Shown here one piece after another: positions 43,776-52,456 of a stretch of 58,211 nt of DNA. The position numbers and the translations under genes are program-made. Below the pieces are notes generated by a model, which worked only from the letters and a program-made list of their open reading frames with translations, was not told the DNA's origin and did no database searches. The stretch is taken from assembly GCF_000745955.1 (NCBI RefSeq), contig NZ_JQKH01000009.1, forward strand, positions 1-58,211, written 5' to 3'. This stretch comes from Alysiella crassa DSM 2578 (GTDB taxonomy: Bacteria; Pseudomonadota; Gammaproteobacteria; Burkholderiales; Neisseriaceae). The stretch's first letter is position 1. Each line of letters opens with the position of its first letter.

Positions 43776-44615
43776 ATGATGAAACCCTTGATGTTAGCGA
43801 TTTTGGTCTTATTTGGCGGCAATATGGCTTATGCGGACACAGTCAGCAAAACCCCAACCGCTCCCAGCACCACTACGACAAAAAGCAAGACAAAGCAAGC
43901 AATTAATCAAGCATTGACAGATAAAAAAGAAGCAGTTAGGCAAAAAGCCGCAGGCGAAATCGCCAGCGTGGCAAAAGTGGACGCTGCGTTGGACAAAAGT
44001 CTTGCCAAAACCAGCAATAAAATCAGCAAATCGGTGGAAAAAACAGAGAAAGTGGCGACAAAATCTGTTGAAAAAGCAGAAAAAGCAGTCGCCAAAGCGG
44101 AAAAATCTGCCGAAAAAGTAGCCGCTAAATCTGCGGATAAATCTGTTGAAAAATCAGCAAAAGTTGTTGAAAAAACGGAAAAAGTGGCGGCAAAACCTGT
44201 TGAAGAAACAGGAAAAGTCGTTGCCAAAGCGGAAAAGTCTGCCGATAAATCCGTTGAAAAAACAGAAAAAATGGTCGCCAAAACGGAAAAATCCGCCGAA
44301 AAAGCGGTAAGTAAAATCGCCGCCAAATCCGTTACGCCAAACGAAACCGTAGCCGACAAGCAGCCTGAAAAAGCGGCGGATATTCGTGATGGCGTTACTT
44401 TGCAAGCGGGAGCGTTTTTGACGGATAAATTGGCGGACACGCAGGCGGCGAAAGTGTCTTTGTTGGGCGTGCCTGTGCGCGTGGTGAAAGTGAAAAATTC
44501 TGATGGGCATGTGGTGCGTGTGGTGCGTAGCCGTGAGCGTTTGAAACAGACGGAAGCGGAAAAAGTAGCGGGGCGTTTGCAGAAAAATAATGTGCCAGTT
44601 TTGTTGTTAAATTGA
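43776..44615 (+). CDS. Secreted Lys/Glu/Ala-rich protein with C-terminal SPOR domain
   Basis: 279 residues. The signal peptide ends near 'AYA-D' at residues 19-22. Residues 65-195 are a low-complexity region of degenerate repeats of the type KSVEKTEKVA / KAEKSAEK, predicted to be helical or coiled coil. Residues 205-279 look like a SPOR domain: 'VTLQAGAFLTDKLADTQAAK' then 'PVRVVKVKNSDGHVVRVV'. SPOR domains bind denuded glycan strands at the division septum. AGGAG lies eight bases before the ATG at 43776. The repeat could change length by slippage or recombination. Function in division or cell-wall binding is inferred. Confidence 0.82.
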   Translation: MMKPLMLAILVLFGGNMAYADTVSKTPTAPSTTTTKSKTKQAINQALTDKKEAVRQKAAGEIASVAKVDAALDKSLAKTSNKISKSVEKTEKVATKSVEKAEKAVAKAEKSAEKVAAKSADKSVEKSAKVVEKTEKVAAKPVEETGKVVAKAEKSADKSVEKTEKMVAKTEKSAEKAVSKIAAKSVTPNETVADKQPEKAADIRDGVTLQAGAFLTDKLADTQAAKVSLLGVPVRVVKVKNSDGHVVRVVRSRERLKQTEAEKVAGRLQKNNVPVLLLN

Positions 44616-44621
44616 TGATTT

Positions 44622-44640
44622 AATTACGAACACAGGTTCT
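44622..44640. mobile_element. Solitary end of the MITE-like element
   Basis: TTACGAACACAGGTTCTAA matches the right terminal inverted repeat of the elements at 6096 and 12243 but has no left end. It lies just after the SPOR-domain gene stop. Confidence 0.6.
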
Positions 44641-44644
44641 AAAT

Positions 44645-44675
44645 AAAGGCAGCCTGAAAGTTTCAGGCTGCCTTT
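44645..44675. terminator. DUS-pair terminator after the SPOR-domain gene
   Basis: AAAGGCAGCCTGAAA (44645-44659) pairs with TTTCAGGCTGCCTTT (44661-44675) with almost no loop. It is shared by the convergent GNAT-domain gene ending at 44700. Confidence 0.8.
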
Positions 44676-44699
44676 TGTTTTAAATAATAATTGCTGAAT

Positions 44700-47081
44700 T
44701 TATAAATCCAAACTGGCTTCTACCATGCTGGGGTCATTGGGGTGTTTGCTTAAGGTAAAGCCCAGTTTTAACGCCAATTTTTGCATGGCGTGATTATTAG
44801 ATAAAATTTCGGCGCGCATGATTTTGAATTTTTGTAATTTGGCGCGCGCAATCAGTCGTTCCATCAGGCGCACGCCCACGCCGCGTCCATGCACTTCGTC
44901 CAGCAAGCTGATACCAAATTCGCAGCTTTCGCCAAATTCGTCCGCCGTGTAATTTGCCATCGCCAAAGGGCGCAATTGTTCATCGTGCAACAAAATGGCA
45001 AATTCTCGTGAATAATCTACGCTGGTTAAATGGGCGAGTAGCGCAGGTGTTAACTCTTTGGATTTGCTGATAAAACGCATTTCACGGCTTTCATCGCTCA
45101 TCAATGCAACATGTTGTTTGACCAAATCCGCGTCTTCTGGACGAATGGGGCGCAGAAATAATTTGCCGTTTTTAATCAACACAAATTCTTCTGCTTCAAA
45201 GGGATAGGGCGTGAACACATTTTTTGCATTGCCCAAAGTGTTTTCAGGTGTGAGCTGAATTTTGGGACTGTGTCCGCATAAACCTGTTTTGCTTTCGTGG
45301 TGCAGCGCAATTTGGAAGGTGGCGATTTCAGGCAGCCTGCACAATACGTCTGCAGTTTCCAGCAACCAGCCTTGCCACACGGCGGGCGGCAAATTCAAAT
45401 GGTGCAAGGCTTTGGCGACCACATTCGGAGTGATGGGCGGCAACATTTGCGCGGATTGTTCGTCCACCGCCAAAGTCAGCACTTGCCCGAAAGCGGACAC
45501 ATTGTCCCATGTGAGCGTGCATTGTGTTTGAGTATTTTGTGGGCATAATTTGATTTTAAAGGTGGAAAAAATCTTATCCGTCAATTCGTTGGCAATGGTG
45601 CGGTTGCTGCGTAAATGGCGTTGTAAGCCGCCCAAAGCGGTGTCTAATGCTTGGACTAATGTAGATGTACTTGATTTTTCGTAATTATTTTCGGGTGCTT
45701 CGTTTAATAAGGTGCGTACGGTTTCGGCGATGTTTGCCGCGTTGCGGTAATCGTAAAAGGACGTGGTGTAATGGCGCGTGTTACGATAATCGCGGTAACG
45801 ATTTAATTGCACAAATGCGTCCAAAGCCAATTCAGGCTGCCTGAAATGTAAATTTTTGTTTTCATTTAATAAAGTTCGGGTTTCTTCATTGTCTGCGCTG
45901 CCCAGCCATGCCATAAATAGCGGTTTGCGTGGGTAACTTGCTTGCAATGCGCCGACCATTTGGGCGGTGCGCCGACTTTCGGTGGTGTTTGAGCCTGCGT
46001 AAATCAGGCAAACGGCGTCCATTTGGTCGTCTTGCAAAAACAATTCGGTGGCAGTCTGAAACACGCTGGGCGCGGTGTCGGCGGATACATAAAGTGGATT
46101 GGTGGACGGCAATTTGTGCGGCAAAATTTTGCTTAAGGTGCGCGTGGTGCTTGCGCTGGCGTGTGCCAATTCCAAACCCATTTGTGGCAAGGCTTTGAGC
46201 GATAAGGCACTGATTTGTGGCGTATTGCTGATAATGCCAATGCGCCGCCCATTGACCGCCACGCCTGTGTGCAGCAATCGGGCAACCGTGAGAAATTCGG
46301 ATAAGGTTTGTACGGTGAAAATTTTATTGCGTTCAAGGGCTTGGTTAAACAAATTTTCCTGTTCGCCTTCAGGCAGCGTGTTCAGCACAAAAACAGGTTT
46401 GCGCCGCGAAGCCGCCGTTAATGCGCTCAATAATTCGCGCGTGTTGTCCAAAGTGCTGATGTGTACCAAAACCGCGTCTGTGCCTGCTTCAGTTGCTATA
46501 AAATCAAGCACTTGTCCTGTGCTGACCGTGTCATTTTGTTGCGGATTGAGCGTGATAAAACGGCTGAACGCCATGCCACGCGATTTGGCGTAACTCAACA
46601 TACAATCGGCAATGCCTGCGGATTGTCCAATATAGGCGCAGCTTGCGTTTGGATTACGCGAAAACAAGCCTTCCATGCCGCTGGTCGTTACCGCCAACAG
46701 GCGAATATTGGCTTTTTCGGCTAATTCGCTGGCTTTGTCTAATTTGCTGCGAATGTGCGGCGTGGCTTGTTCCAAATCATTGATGATAATAATATTTTTA
46801 ACCGCATTTTTGGACGCTTCGCGCACAATATTGGGCAATTTGTCGGCGGATAAAATCACCACCGCCGTGTCCGCGACCAATTCTTCGGTTAATTCAGTTA
46901 AGCTGGCATAGGCTTTCATGCCGCCTATGGTTTTGTGTATGGTATTGATGGGAATGATTTGTTCGGCGGCTTGCAGCGCGTGCAATTGCCCAAACACGGT
47001 GCGCCCAGTGCTGCCATAGCGGTCGGACGCGCCCAGTACGGCAATCACATGGGGACGAAATAGGGGAGAAAGTGAGTGCAT
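44700..47081 (-). CDS. CoA-binding / acyl-CoA-synthetase-like protein fused to a GNAT acetyltransferase
   Basis: 793 residues. The N-terminal CoA-binding domain ('PHVIAVLGASDRYGSTGRTV' near residue 10) is followed by a succinyl-CoA-ligase-like region with 'TTSGMEGLFSRNPNASCAYI' and 'RIGIISNTPQISAL'. The centre (about residues 450-610), where an ATP-grasp domain is expected, is divergent. A GNAT domain fills about 620-793 ('LRPIRPEDADLVKQHVALMS', 'GRGVGVRLMERLIARAKLQ'). This resembles Pat/YfiQ-type protein lysine acetyltransferases, which control enzymes such as acetyl-CoA synthetase. AAGGAG lies seven bases before the ATG at 47081. The target is unknown. Confidence 0.85.
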   Translation of the reverse strand: MHSLSPLFRPHVIAVLGASDRYGSTGRTVFGQLHALQAAEQIIPINTIHKTIGGMKAYASLTELTEELVADTAVVILSADKLPNIVREASKNAVKNIIIINDLEQATPHIRSKLDKASELAEKANIRLLAVTTSGMEGLFSRNPNASCAYIGQSAGIADCMLSYAKSRGMAFSRFITLNPQQNDTVSTGQVLDFIATEAGTDAVLVHISTLDNTRELLSALTAASRRKPVFVLNTLPEGEQENLFNQALERNKIFTVQTLSEFLTVARLLHTGVAVNGRRIGIISNTPQISALSLKALPQMGLELAHASASTTRTLSKILPHKLPSTNPLYVSADTAPSVFQTATELFLQDDQMDAVCLIYAGSNTTESRRTAQMVGALQASYPRKPLFMAWLGSADNEETRTLLNENKNLHFRQPELALDAFVQLNRYRDYRNTRHYTTSFYDYRNAANIAETVRTLLNEAPENNYEKSSTSTLVQALDTALGGLQRHLRSNRTIANELTDKIFSTFKIKLCPQNTQTQCTLTWDNVSAFGQVLTLAVDEQSAQMLPPITPNVVAKALHHLNLPPAVWQGWLLETADVLCRLPEIATFQIALHHESKTGLCGHSPKIQLTPENTLGNAKNVFTPYPFEAEEFVLIKNGKLFLRPIRPEDADLVKQHVALMSDESREMRFISKSKELTPALLAHLTSVDYSREFAILLHDEQLRPLAMANYTADEFGESCEFGISLLDEVHGRGVGVRLMERLIARAKLQKFKIMRAEILSNNHAMQKLALKLGFTLSKHPNDPSMVEASLDL

Positions 47082-47167
47082 GGCAATACTCCTTATCGCA
47101 ATAATGTCGCTGCGCCGAAAATAGCACATTTTGATTTGATATTAAAAGTTATTTTTCAGGCTGCCTG

Positions 47168-47495
47168 AAAAAATGGGGCTAACTGATTCAAATTATAAAA
47201 TAAAATCAGTTTGTAGAGTGGATATTGCCTACCCTACAAGTTTTCAGGCTGCCTTTCAGTACCCTATAAATTTTTGCTTACTGTTATCTGTTCCCTCTCC
47301 TGTGGGAGAGGGTTAGGGAGAGGGTAAAAACTGATAATGCACCACGATTTTTCACTCTCCCCAGCCCTCTCCCAAAGGAGAGGGGGTTAGATTGCTGTAT
47401 TTCAACGATTTCAGGCAATATTTCATTTTTGTAGGGTAGTGAAAGGCTGCCTAAAAAAATGGGGCTAACTGATTCAAATCATAAAATAAAATCAG
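47168..47495. repeat. 42 bp direct repeat flanking an intergenic mosaic
   Basis: The sequence running from AAAAAATGGGGCTAACTGAT through ATAAAATAAAATCAG occurs at 47168-47209 and 47454-47495 with one difference. Between the copies lie a DUS, GTAGGGTA fragments and two short inverted repeats of the type CCCTCTCC...GGAGAGGG (47293-47396). The whole 424-base gap between the two minus-strand genes has no coding capacity that I can support. Confidence 0.8.
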
Positions 47496-47505
47496 GCAGC
47501 CTGAA

Positions 47506-47928
47506 TTATGCTTCCGAAATCTCCACTTCGCCCACCACGCCCACATACACTTTCGCCGCGCCCACGCTGGGGTAAACCACCAAATCTGCCAAAAAACGGC
47601 GGTTCAGGCTGCCATTTGCGGCGATTTGCGCCCAAGTATCGGCAACATCGTCAGTTTCAAATAATTCATACACTTGTGGTGCAATCCATGTGTCTGATAC
47701 ATTTTCGGGTAACTCGGTGTTGGTGGCGACCAATTTGCCGAATGTGATTTTGACGGTGTGTTCATCGGGATACTGCAACACCGCGTACACAGTCGGGCTG
47801 AACGCTTTGAGTGCAGGCGGTTCGGTGAACCATCGTTGGCGCAAATCGTTTAAGCTGGCGAGTGTGGCTTCGCGTGATGTGGTTTGCGTGTAACCTGCTA
47901 CGCGGAAAATGGGGAATGTGCTTATCAT
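47506..47928 (-). CDS. Hypothetical protein, possibly GyrI/effector-binding-like
   Basis: 140 residues, no signal peptide or membrane helix. The pattern 'RVAGYTQTTSREATLASLNDL' near the N terminus, followed by 'YAVLQYPDEHTVKITFGKL' and a final beta strand 'AAKVYVGVVGEVEI', recalls the GyrI/AraC effector-binding fold. That fold is hard to recognise from one sequence. The Shine-Dalgarno sequence is weak. It is the first of several minus-strand genes. I give no function. Confidence 0.75.
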   Translation of the reverse strand: MISTFPIFRVAGYTQTTSREATLASLNDLRQRWFTEPPALKAFSPTVYAVLQYPDEHTVKITFGKLVATNTELPENVSDTWIAPQVYELFETDDVADTWAQIAANGSLNRRFLADLVVYPSVGAAKVYVGVVGEVEISEA

Positions 47929-48005
47929 ATTGTTTTTTATTATTAATTAAATTTTCAGGCTGCCACAAAAATTGTCATGTACTAAATGGAAAGGCAGCCT
48001 GAAAA

Positions 48006-48641
48006 TCAGTTGAGAAAATGCAAAATAATCATGGGAATAAAGCGGTAAATATTCAAAATATCCAAGAAAAACAAAATTAGACAAATCAAAAAAAGTGCCT
48101 GAATTTGCCCAAAACTGAATACGCCCACCGATTCACGTGTCATCACGCGGTGCAATGCCAATAAGCCCATCACTAATAATTGAATACTATACCAATACAA
48201 AGGGTTAAGCATATACAGCGACCACAATCGCGCAGGCAAAATCGGCGTGTAACCATCGGGATATTGCAGCCAAACCAGCCCCGCCAACAACAAAAACGCA
48301 GCATGCATAACCGCCCCCGACACGGCAAACAAAGTCAGCCATTTGCCTGCGCTGGGGCTGTGCCATGTCATGAATTTGCGTTCGCTGTTTTCAGGCTGCG
48401 GCACGCGTTCCACCGCATTGAGAAAAAAGAAAATACTGCCCAAAAACGCATAACCATGCGCCAAATACAAATTGGCAACTTCGGTAATGCCCATCACATT
48501 GGGCAAAATATGCGCCGAAAATAGCCCAAACGCCAGCCACACCACCACTGAAAACCACAGCCATTGAAACTGTTGCTTACGCATGGTTTGTATACAAAAA
48601 ATCGCAATAAATGCCGTAATTGCCAAATGATTCAATGGCAT
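48006..48641 (-). CDS. Integral membrane protein of unknown function
   Basis: 211 residues with six hydrophobic segments: about 5-20, 27-48, 58-78, 100-125, 140-165 and 180-205. A charged loop in the middle holds a DUS-derived 'PQPENSERK'. The ATG at 48641 (MPLNHLAITAF) has GGGGAT just upstream; the earlier ATG at 48701 reads through a DUS and is rejected. No family is recognised. It is followed on the minus strand, after a DUS, by the hypothetical protein gene at 47506. Confidence 0.8.
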   Translation of the reverse strand: MPLNHLAITAFIAIFCIQTMRKQQFQWLWFSVVVWLAFGLFSAHILPNVMGITEVANLYLAHGYAFLGSIFFFLNAVERVPQPENSERKFMTWHSPSAGKWLTLFAVSGAVMHAAFLLLAGLVWLQYPDGYTPILPARLWSLYMLNPLYWYSIQLLVMGLLALHRVMTRESVGVFSFGQIQALFLICLILFFLDILNIYRFIPMIILHFLN

Positions 48642-48701
48642 AATATCCCCAATTAACAAATTGAATAGTTTATTTTTTTCAGGCTGCCTGAATAATCCCA
48701 A

Positions 48702-49265
48702 TTATTTATTTTTACAAGATTTTTCCACTTGTTCAAAATTTTGCAATGCCATAATTGCGCTACCATGTCCTTGTTTAGCGGCGCGTGTAAACCATTTTTT
48801 TGCCTGTTTTACATTGCATTTCACGCCTGTACCACTTGCATAGCGCATGGCAAGATTGTTTTGTGCGGCGGCGTGTCCCTGTTTCGCCGCTTTGTGATAC
48901 CAAACAAAGGCTTGCTGATAATCTTGCGCCACGCCCACGCCTTCGGCGTACAAAAAGCCGACTTCAAATTGCGCGTCTGCCACGCCTTGTTTGGCGGCTT
49001 TTTCATACCATTTAAACGCTTCGGCGGCATTTTTTTCCACGCCCAAACCTTGTTCATACAAAGTGGCAAGGCTGTTTTGCGCGGTCGCATCGCCTTTGTC
49101 TGCTAAAGGTTTGAGCAGATTGAATGCATTGGTGTAATCTTGTTGATTAAATGCTTGAATTGCTTGATTATAAATCGCTTGATAGGGCGATACTTTTTTG
49201 GGGGCAGCCTGAAGATTCACACTTGCCACCAAACACGTTGCCAATAAAAAAACTTTTAAATTCAT
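48702..49265 (-). CDS. Secreted Sel1-repeat protein
   Basis: 187 residues with a signal peptide (about residues 1-20, ending 'LQA-AP'). Three Sel1-like repeats follow from about residue 45: 'AQNSLATLYEQGLGVEKNAA', 'AQFEVGFLYAEGVGVAQDYQ' and 'AQNNLAMRYASGTGVKCNVK', each about 36 residues. Such periplasmic SLR proteins usually serve as binding scaffolds. The start codon shares one base with the stop of the preceding gene (TAATG), so translation is coupled. GGAG lies eight bases upstream. Confidence 0.88.
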   Translation of the reverse strand: MNLKVFLLATCLVASVNLQAAPKKVSPYQAIYNQAIQAFNQQDYTNAFNLLKPLADKGDATAQNSLATLYEQGLGVEKNAAEAFKWYEKAAKQGVADAQFEVGFLYAEGVGVAQDYQQAFVWYHKAAKQGHAAAQNNLAMRYASGTGVKCNVKQAKKWFTRAAKQGHGSAIMALQNFEQVEKSCKNK

Positions 49266-49639
49266 TAGGGTAACTCCAACCATGCTTTCGGATTGACTTT
49301 TTCATATTGCCAAATGCGCCACGCGCCAAATGCGGTGCGATAGGCAAACCAAGCCCCCACCAGCGACATGGTTAAAAAACCCAAACCAAATAATAAAATC
49401 AAAGGGATACTGATAATAAAGCCCAGCACAGACAGCCAAAACGTGCGTGTTAAAAATTCGGCGTGGTCGCGGTAAATGCTGTCGCCCCACTCGTTTTGTT
49501 TCAAATGCGCTAGCACCACGCCGATAATCGGCGTAATCAGCAGACTCAACCAAAATGAGCCGTATAGCGCATACATAATCAGCAAATATTTCCGCGCTTG
49601 CGGGTCTATGCGTGCTTGGATTTGTTCATTGTTTTTCAT
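49265..49639 (-). CDS. Small membrane protein, DUF4870-like
   Basis: 124 residues with three hydrophobic segments (about 18-40, 68-90, 92-112). The order, with a charged loop 'HLKQNEWGDSIYRDHAEFLT' between the first two, resembles DUF4870-type membrane proteins common in Neisseriaceae. AAGGAA precedes the ATG at 49639; the longer frame from 49708 is translated from DUS and repeat sequence. It is followed without a gap by the Sel1-repeat gene, so the two probably act together. The function is unknown. Confidence 0.8.
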   Translation of the reverse strand: MKNNEQIQARIDPQARKYLLIMYALYGSFWLSLLITPIIGVVLAHLKQNEWGDSIYRDHAEFLTRTFWLSVLGFIISIPLILLFGLGFLTMSLVGAWFAYRTAFGAWRIWQYEKVNPKAWLELP

Positions 49640-49707
49640 GGTATTTCCTTTTTGTTTTGATGTGTTGAAATGATGTTCAGGCTGCCTTGTAGTATAGACA
49701 AAACTCA

Positions 49708-49777
49708 TGTAGGGTGCGTATTACGCACCAAAATACCAAATAGTTTGAATGATTTGGTGCGTGGTACGCACCCTACA
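49708..49777. repeat. GTAGGGTGCG-family hairpin repeat, copy 4
   Basis: TGTAGGGTGCGTATTACGCA (start of the left arm, 49708-49732) and a right arm ending GTACGCACCCTACA (49753-49777), 25 bases each with one mismatch. On the left, TATAGACAAAACTCA is a decayed form of the outer arm CACGACAAAACTTA. It separates ybaK from the small membrane protein gene. Confidence 0.85.
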
Positions 49778-49798
49778 AGTTTTCAGGCAGCCTGCAAA

Positions 49799-50281
49799 TT
49801 AATCTGTTGCCACATCAACTGTTTGCGCGTTTAATGTTTTTAAGGCTTCGGGAGACACGGCAACGAGAAAACCACGTTTGCCGCCATTAATATAAATGGT
49901 TGGCAAATCCCACACCGTGCGTTCTACATAGACAGGCAGCCGCGTTTTCGTGCCAAACGGACTGGTGCCGCCAACCAAGTAACCCGTCCATTTATTTGCC
50001 TGATTCGGCTCGGCAGGGTCTATGTGTTTCATGTTTAATTGGCGCGCCAAATTGCGTGTGGAAATGTGCTTGTCGCCGTGCATGAGTACGATAAGTCCTT
50101 GCTTTTTCTCGTTTTGCAATACGATGGTTTTGATGACTGTGTGTTCGTCCACACCCAAACATTCGGCAGAATGCGCCGTGCCGCCGCGTTCCACATAATC
50201 GTATAAATGTGGTGTAAAATCAATATTTTGTTCGCGCAGAAAACGGATTGCTGGGGTAATTGGGTAATCTGGTTTTGCCAT
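49799..50281 (-). CDS. ybaK: Cys-tRNA(Pro)/Cys-tRNA(Cys) deacylase YbaK
   Basis: A 160-residue trans-editing enzyme that hydrolyses Cys wrongly attached to tRNA-Pro. The YbaK/ProX fold shows the conserved catalytic Lys in 'VIKTIVLQNEK', plus 'LVGGTSPFGTKTRLPVYVE' and 'IYINGGKRGFLVAVSP', which distinguish YbaK from the ProXp-ala group. Length is normal. The gene is separate from its neighbours. Confidence 0.95.
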   Translation of the reverse strand: MAKPDYPITPAIRFLREQNIDFTPHLYDYVERGGTAHSAECLGVDEHTVIKTIVLQNEKKQGLIVLMHGDKHISTRNLARQLNMKHIDPAEPNQANKWTGYLVGGTSPFGTKTRLPVYVERTVWDLPTIYINGGKRGFLVAVSPEALKTLNAQTVDVATD

Positions 50282-50373
50282 TTTGCGTATTCGGGAAACA
50301 AGAATGGCAGAATTTTAACATTTTTGCGCGTATAATCTGCAATTTTCTGTAGAGCCTATTTAGGAGTGAAAAC

Positions 50374-50763
50374 ATGAGTAAACACATTATCCACACCGAC
50401 CACGCCCCTGCCGCGATTGGCGCGTACAGCCAAGCGGTTCGCGCAGGCGATACGGTTTATTTGAGCGGTCAAATCCCGCTTGTTCCTGAAACCATGACTT
50501 TGGTTTCGGAAACCGATTTTGCCGCGCAAACCCATCAAGTTTTCAAAAACTTACGCGCTGTGTGCGAAGCAGCTGGCGGCAGTTTGGACGATATTGTGAA
50601 AATCAATGCGTATTTGACGGATTTGTCTAATTTTGCAACATTTAATGAAGTGATGGCGCAATATTTCACGCAACCGTTTCCTGCGCGTGCGGCGGTGGGC
50701 GTGGCGAGTTTGCCGCGTGGTTCTTTGGTGGAAGCGGAAGGTGTGATGGTTTTGTCTAAATAA
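50374..50763 (+). CDS. ridA: 2-iminobutanoate/2-iminopropanoate deaminase RidA
   Basis: 129 residues. RidA hydrolyses reactive enamine/imine intermediates made by PLP-dependent dehydratases. The YjgF/YER057c signature '[20 protein letters not shown]' spans residues 106-125, with the conserved Arg that binds the substrate carboxylate. AGGAG lies eight bases before the ATG. Length is as expected for a trimeric RidA. Confidence 0.96.
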   Translation: MSKHIIHTDHAPAAIGAYSQAVRAGDTVYLSGQIPLVPETMTLVSETDFAAQTHQVFKNLRAVCEAAGGSLDDIVKINAYLTDLSNFATFNEVMAQYFTQPFPARAAVGVASLPRGSLVEAEGVMVLSK

Positions 50764-50772
50764 AATCCGCTA

Positions 50773-50831
50773 AAAATATTCAGGCAGCCTGAAAATGAGA
50801 AAAATCCATTTTCAGGCTGCCTGAATATTTT
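50773..50831. terminator. Bidirectional DUS-pair terminator between ridA and the DegV gene
   Basis: Perfect 25 bp arms at 50773-50797 and 50807-50831, centred on TTCAGGCAGCCTGAA and its complement, with a nine-base loop and A/T tails on both sides. It is the longest perfect DUS-pair stem in the window. Confidence 0.9.
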
Positions 50832-50858
50832 ATGTTTTATAAAAATCAATGAATTGGA

Positions 50859-51713
50859 TTATAAAGGCAATAAGCCCACACCAAATCCTGAAATCCCCGC
50901 ATGCGCCGTTACCACAGGGCTAATCGGATAGGCGGGTAAACCACTCAAATTATTGCGTTCTGCCAAAATATCCACCAATTGTTTGTGTAATTCCATATTG
51001 CCTGAATACAGGGTAAATACATAATAATCGCGTGTGGCGGTAATTGCCCGAATGCGGTCGGAGATGGCGTACATGGTGCGTGTGGTGGTCATGATTTTTT
51101 CGGCAACCACTGCTTTGCCGTCTCGGTCAACATTGATTAATGGTTTGATTTTAAACAAATTGGCAAAAAAATGTGAGGTGAATGATAAACGACCATTTTT
51201 TACCATATAAGTTAAATCGTCCACGCCAAACATCACATGACTGTCGCGGCGCATGTCTTCCAAGCGGTGCAAGGTTTCTTCTACAGACATGCCTTGTTTT
51301 AAACATTTGTCGGCTTCCAAAGCCATCAAGCCTTCGGTAAATGTGCCTGTGCGGCTATTGAAGACATGAACGCGTACTTTGTTCTGTAAAAGTGGAATCA
51401 TATCAATAACTTGTTGATATGTTTTGCTCAAAGCTGATGACATGGCGATAAACAAAATATCTTCAAAACCTTCGTCTTGCAAACCCAAGAAAAATTTGGT
51501 GATTTCCAAACGTGAGGGTGGGGAAGATTTTGGCAATTTGTCAGGATTTTCGCGCACCCATGACACAAAGCGGTCATTATCAATAAATTCGGGACTATCC
51601 ACATAAGTTTTATCACCCAAAATCACTTTCAGGCGCAAAATGCGAATATCGTGGTCAAATGGGTAATAATCTAAACCCGATGTGGACATTGCCACAACTA
51701 CAGTTTTACTCAT
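50859..51713 (-). CDS. DegV family fatty-acid-binding protein
   Basis: 284 residues. The EDD fold of DegV/FakB binds one acyl chain. 'SSPPSRLEITKFFLGLQDEG' (about residues 63-82) and 'SRTGTFTEGLMALEADKCLK' (about 119-138) match the family's two conserved regions. 'KNGRLSFTSHFFANLFKIKP' is the third. In Gram-positives FakB partners with FakA kinase; no fakA is nearby. The extreme N terminus 'SKTVVVAMSTSGLDYY' lacks the usual 'TDS' Ser-Asp motif order, which may mark a divergent subgroup. Confidence 0.88.
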   Translation of the reverse strand: MSKTVVVAMSTSGLDYYPFDHDIRILRLKVILGDKTYVDSPEFIDNDRFVSWVRENPDKLPKSSPPSRLEITKFFLGLQDEGFEDILFIAMSSALSKTYQQVIDMIPLLQNKVRVHVFNSRTGTFTEGLMALEADKCLKQGMSVEETLHRLEDMRRDSHVMFGVDDLTYMVKNGRLSFTSHFFANLFKIKPLINVDRDGKAVVAEKIMTTTRTMYAISDRIRAITATRDYYVFTLYSGNMELHKQLVDILAERNNLSGLPAYPISPVVTAHAGISGFGVGLLPL

Positions 51714-51813
51714 GCAAAAAAATCCTTAAAAAATATTGGTTCATTCGGTGCGTATTTTACATTTTTTTGCACATCGTTGCTAGATTTCATAAATAAATTG
51801 AACGCCAAACTGA

Positions 51814-52317
51814 TTATTCTTGTGCCGCATGAATTTCTTGCGCCAATTTACTCAAAAAACGCCCTTGTCGCACCCATTCGGCGGCGTGTTCCCATTGATT
51901 TTGGGCGAAGGCAGCCTGCAAATTTTGCTGTAATTGTTTTTGTTCGGCGGCGATGGTTTGGGCTAATTGGTTTAATTCATGGATATTTTGACTGATTTTT
52001 GCGTCCATCAGCGTTTCGCGCCATTCCATTTGTTGGATGAGAAATTCGGGCGCAAATTGGGTGTGTTCGGGTGCATCTGCATTAATGCCTTGTTTTTGCA
52101 ATAAATAGGCGGCGCGGTCTAGTGGGTCGTTGAGAACGCGGTGGGCTTCGTTGAGTGTTGCCGTCATCATCAGGGCTTGTTTTTGCTCAAAAGCTGAAGC
52201 GGCGGCAAATTTATCGGGGTGAAATTGGGCGATTAGGGCGCGGTGGGTTTGGGCGAGTGCGTTGGTGTCAATGTCGTAGTTTTCAGGCAGCCTGAAAAGG
52301 GTGAAATAGTTGCTCAT
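51814..52317 (-). CDS. hscB: Fe-S cluster co-chaperone HscB
   Basis: A 167-residue J-protein that brings IscU to HscA for Fe-S cluster transfer. The J domain (about residues 1-75) holds 'FHPDKF' with the HPD motif. The C-terminal helical domain (about 85-165) ends 'EWVRQGRFLSKLAQEI'. The ATG at 52317 (MSNYFTLFRLPENY) is chosen because the longer frame from 52401 runs through a DUS. Residues 8-12, FRLPE, come from an in-frame DUS. It is not clustered with isc genes in the window. Confidence 0.93.
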   Translation of the reverse strand: MSNYFTLFRLPENYDIDTNALAQTHRALIAQFHPDKFAAASAFEQKQALMMTATLNEAHRVLNDPLDRAAYLLQKQGINADAPEHTQFAPEFLIQQMEWRETLMDAKISQNIHELNQLAQTIAAEQKQLQQNLQAAFAQNQWEHAAEWVRQGRFLSKLAQEIHAAQE

Positions 52318-52456
52318 AATATGATTTTCCGTGTTGTGTGTTTTCAGGCAGCCTGAAAATATGTGAAACAAATTTCCAAAATCATAAAACCAACACGCCA
52401 ATTGTGCAATTATTTGTTAAAATAAACCCTATTTTTCTGCACCTTGAGAGCGAAAT

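Noticed and set aside
43907-44440. Open frame of 177 codons on the minus strand, rich in Ser, Ala and Phe
   Set aside because: It is the complement of the low-complexity Lys/Glu/Ala repeats of the SPOR protein, so its length follows from the repeat and not from coding.
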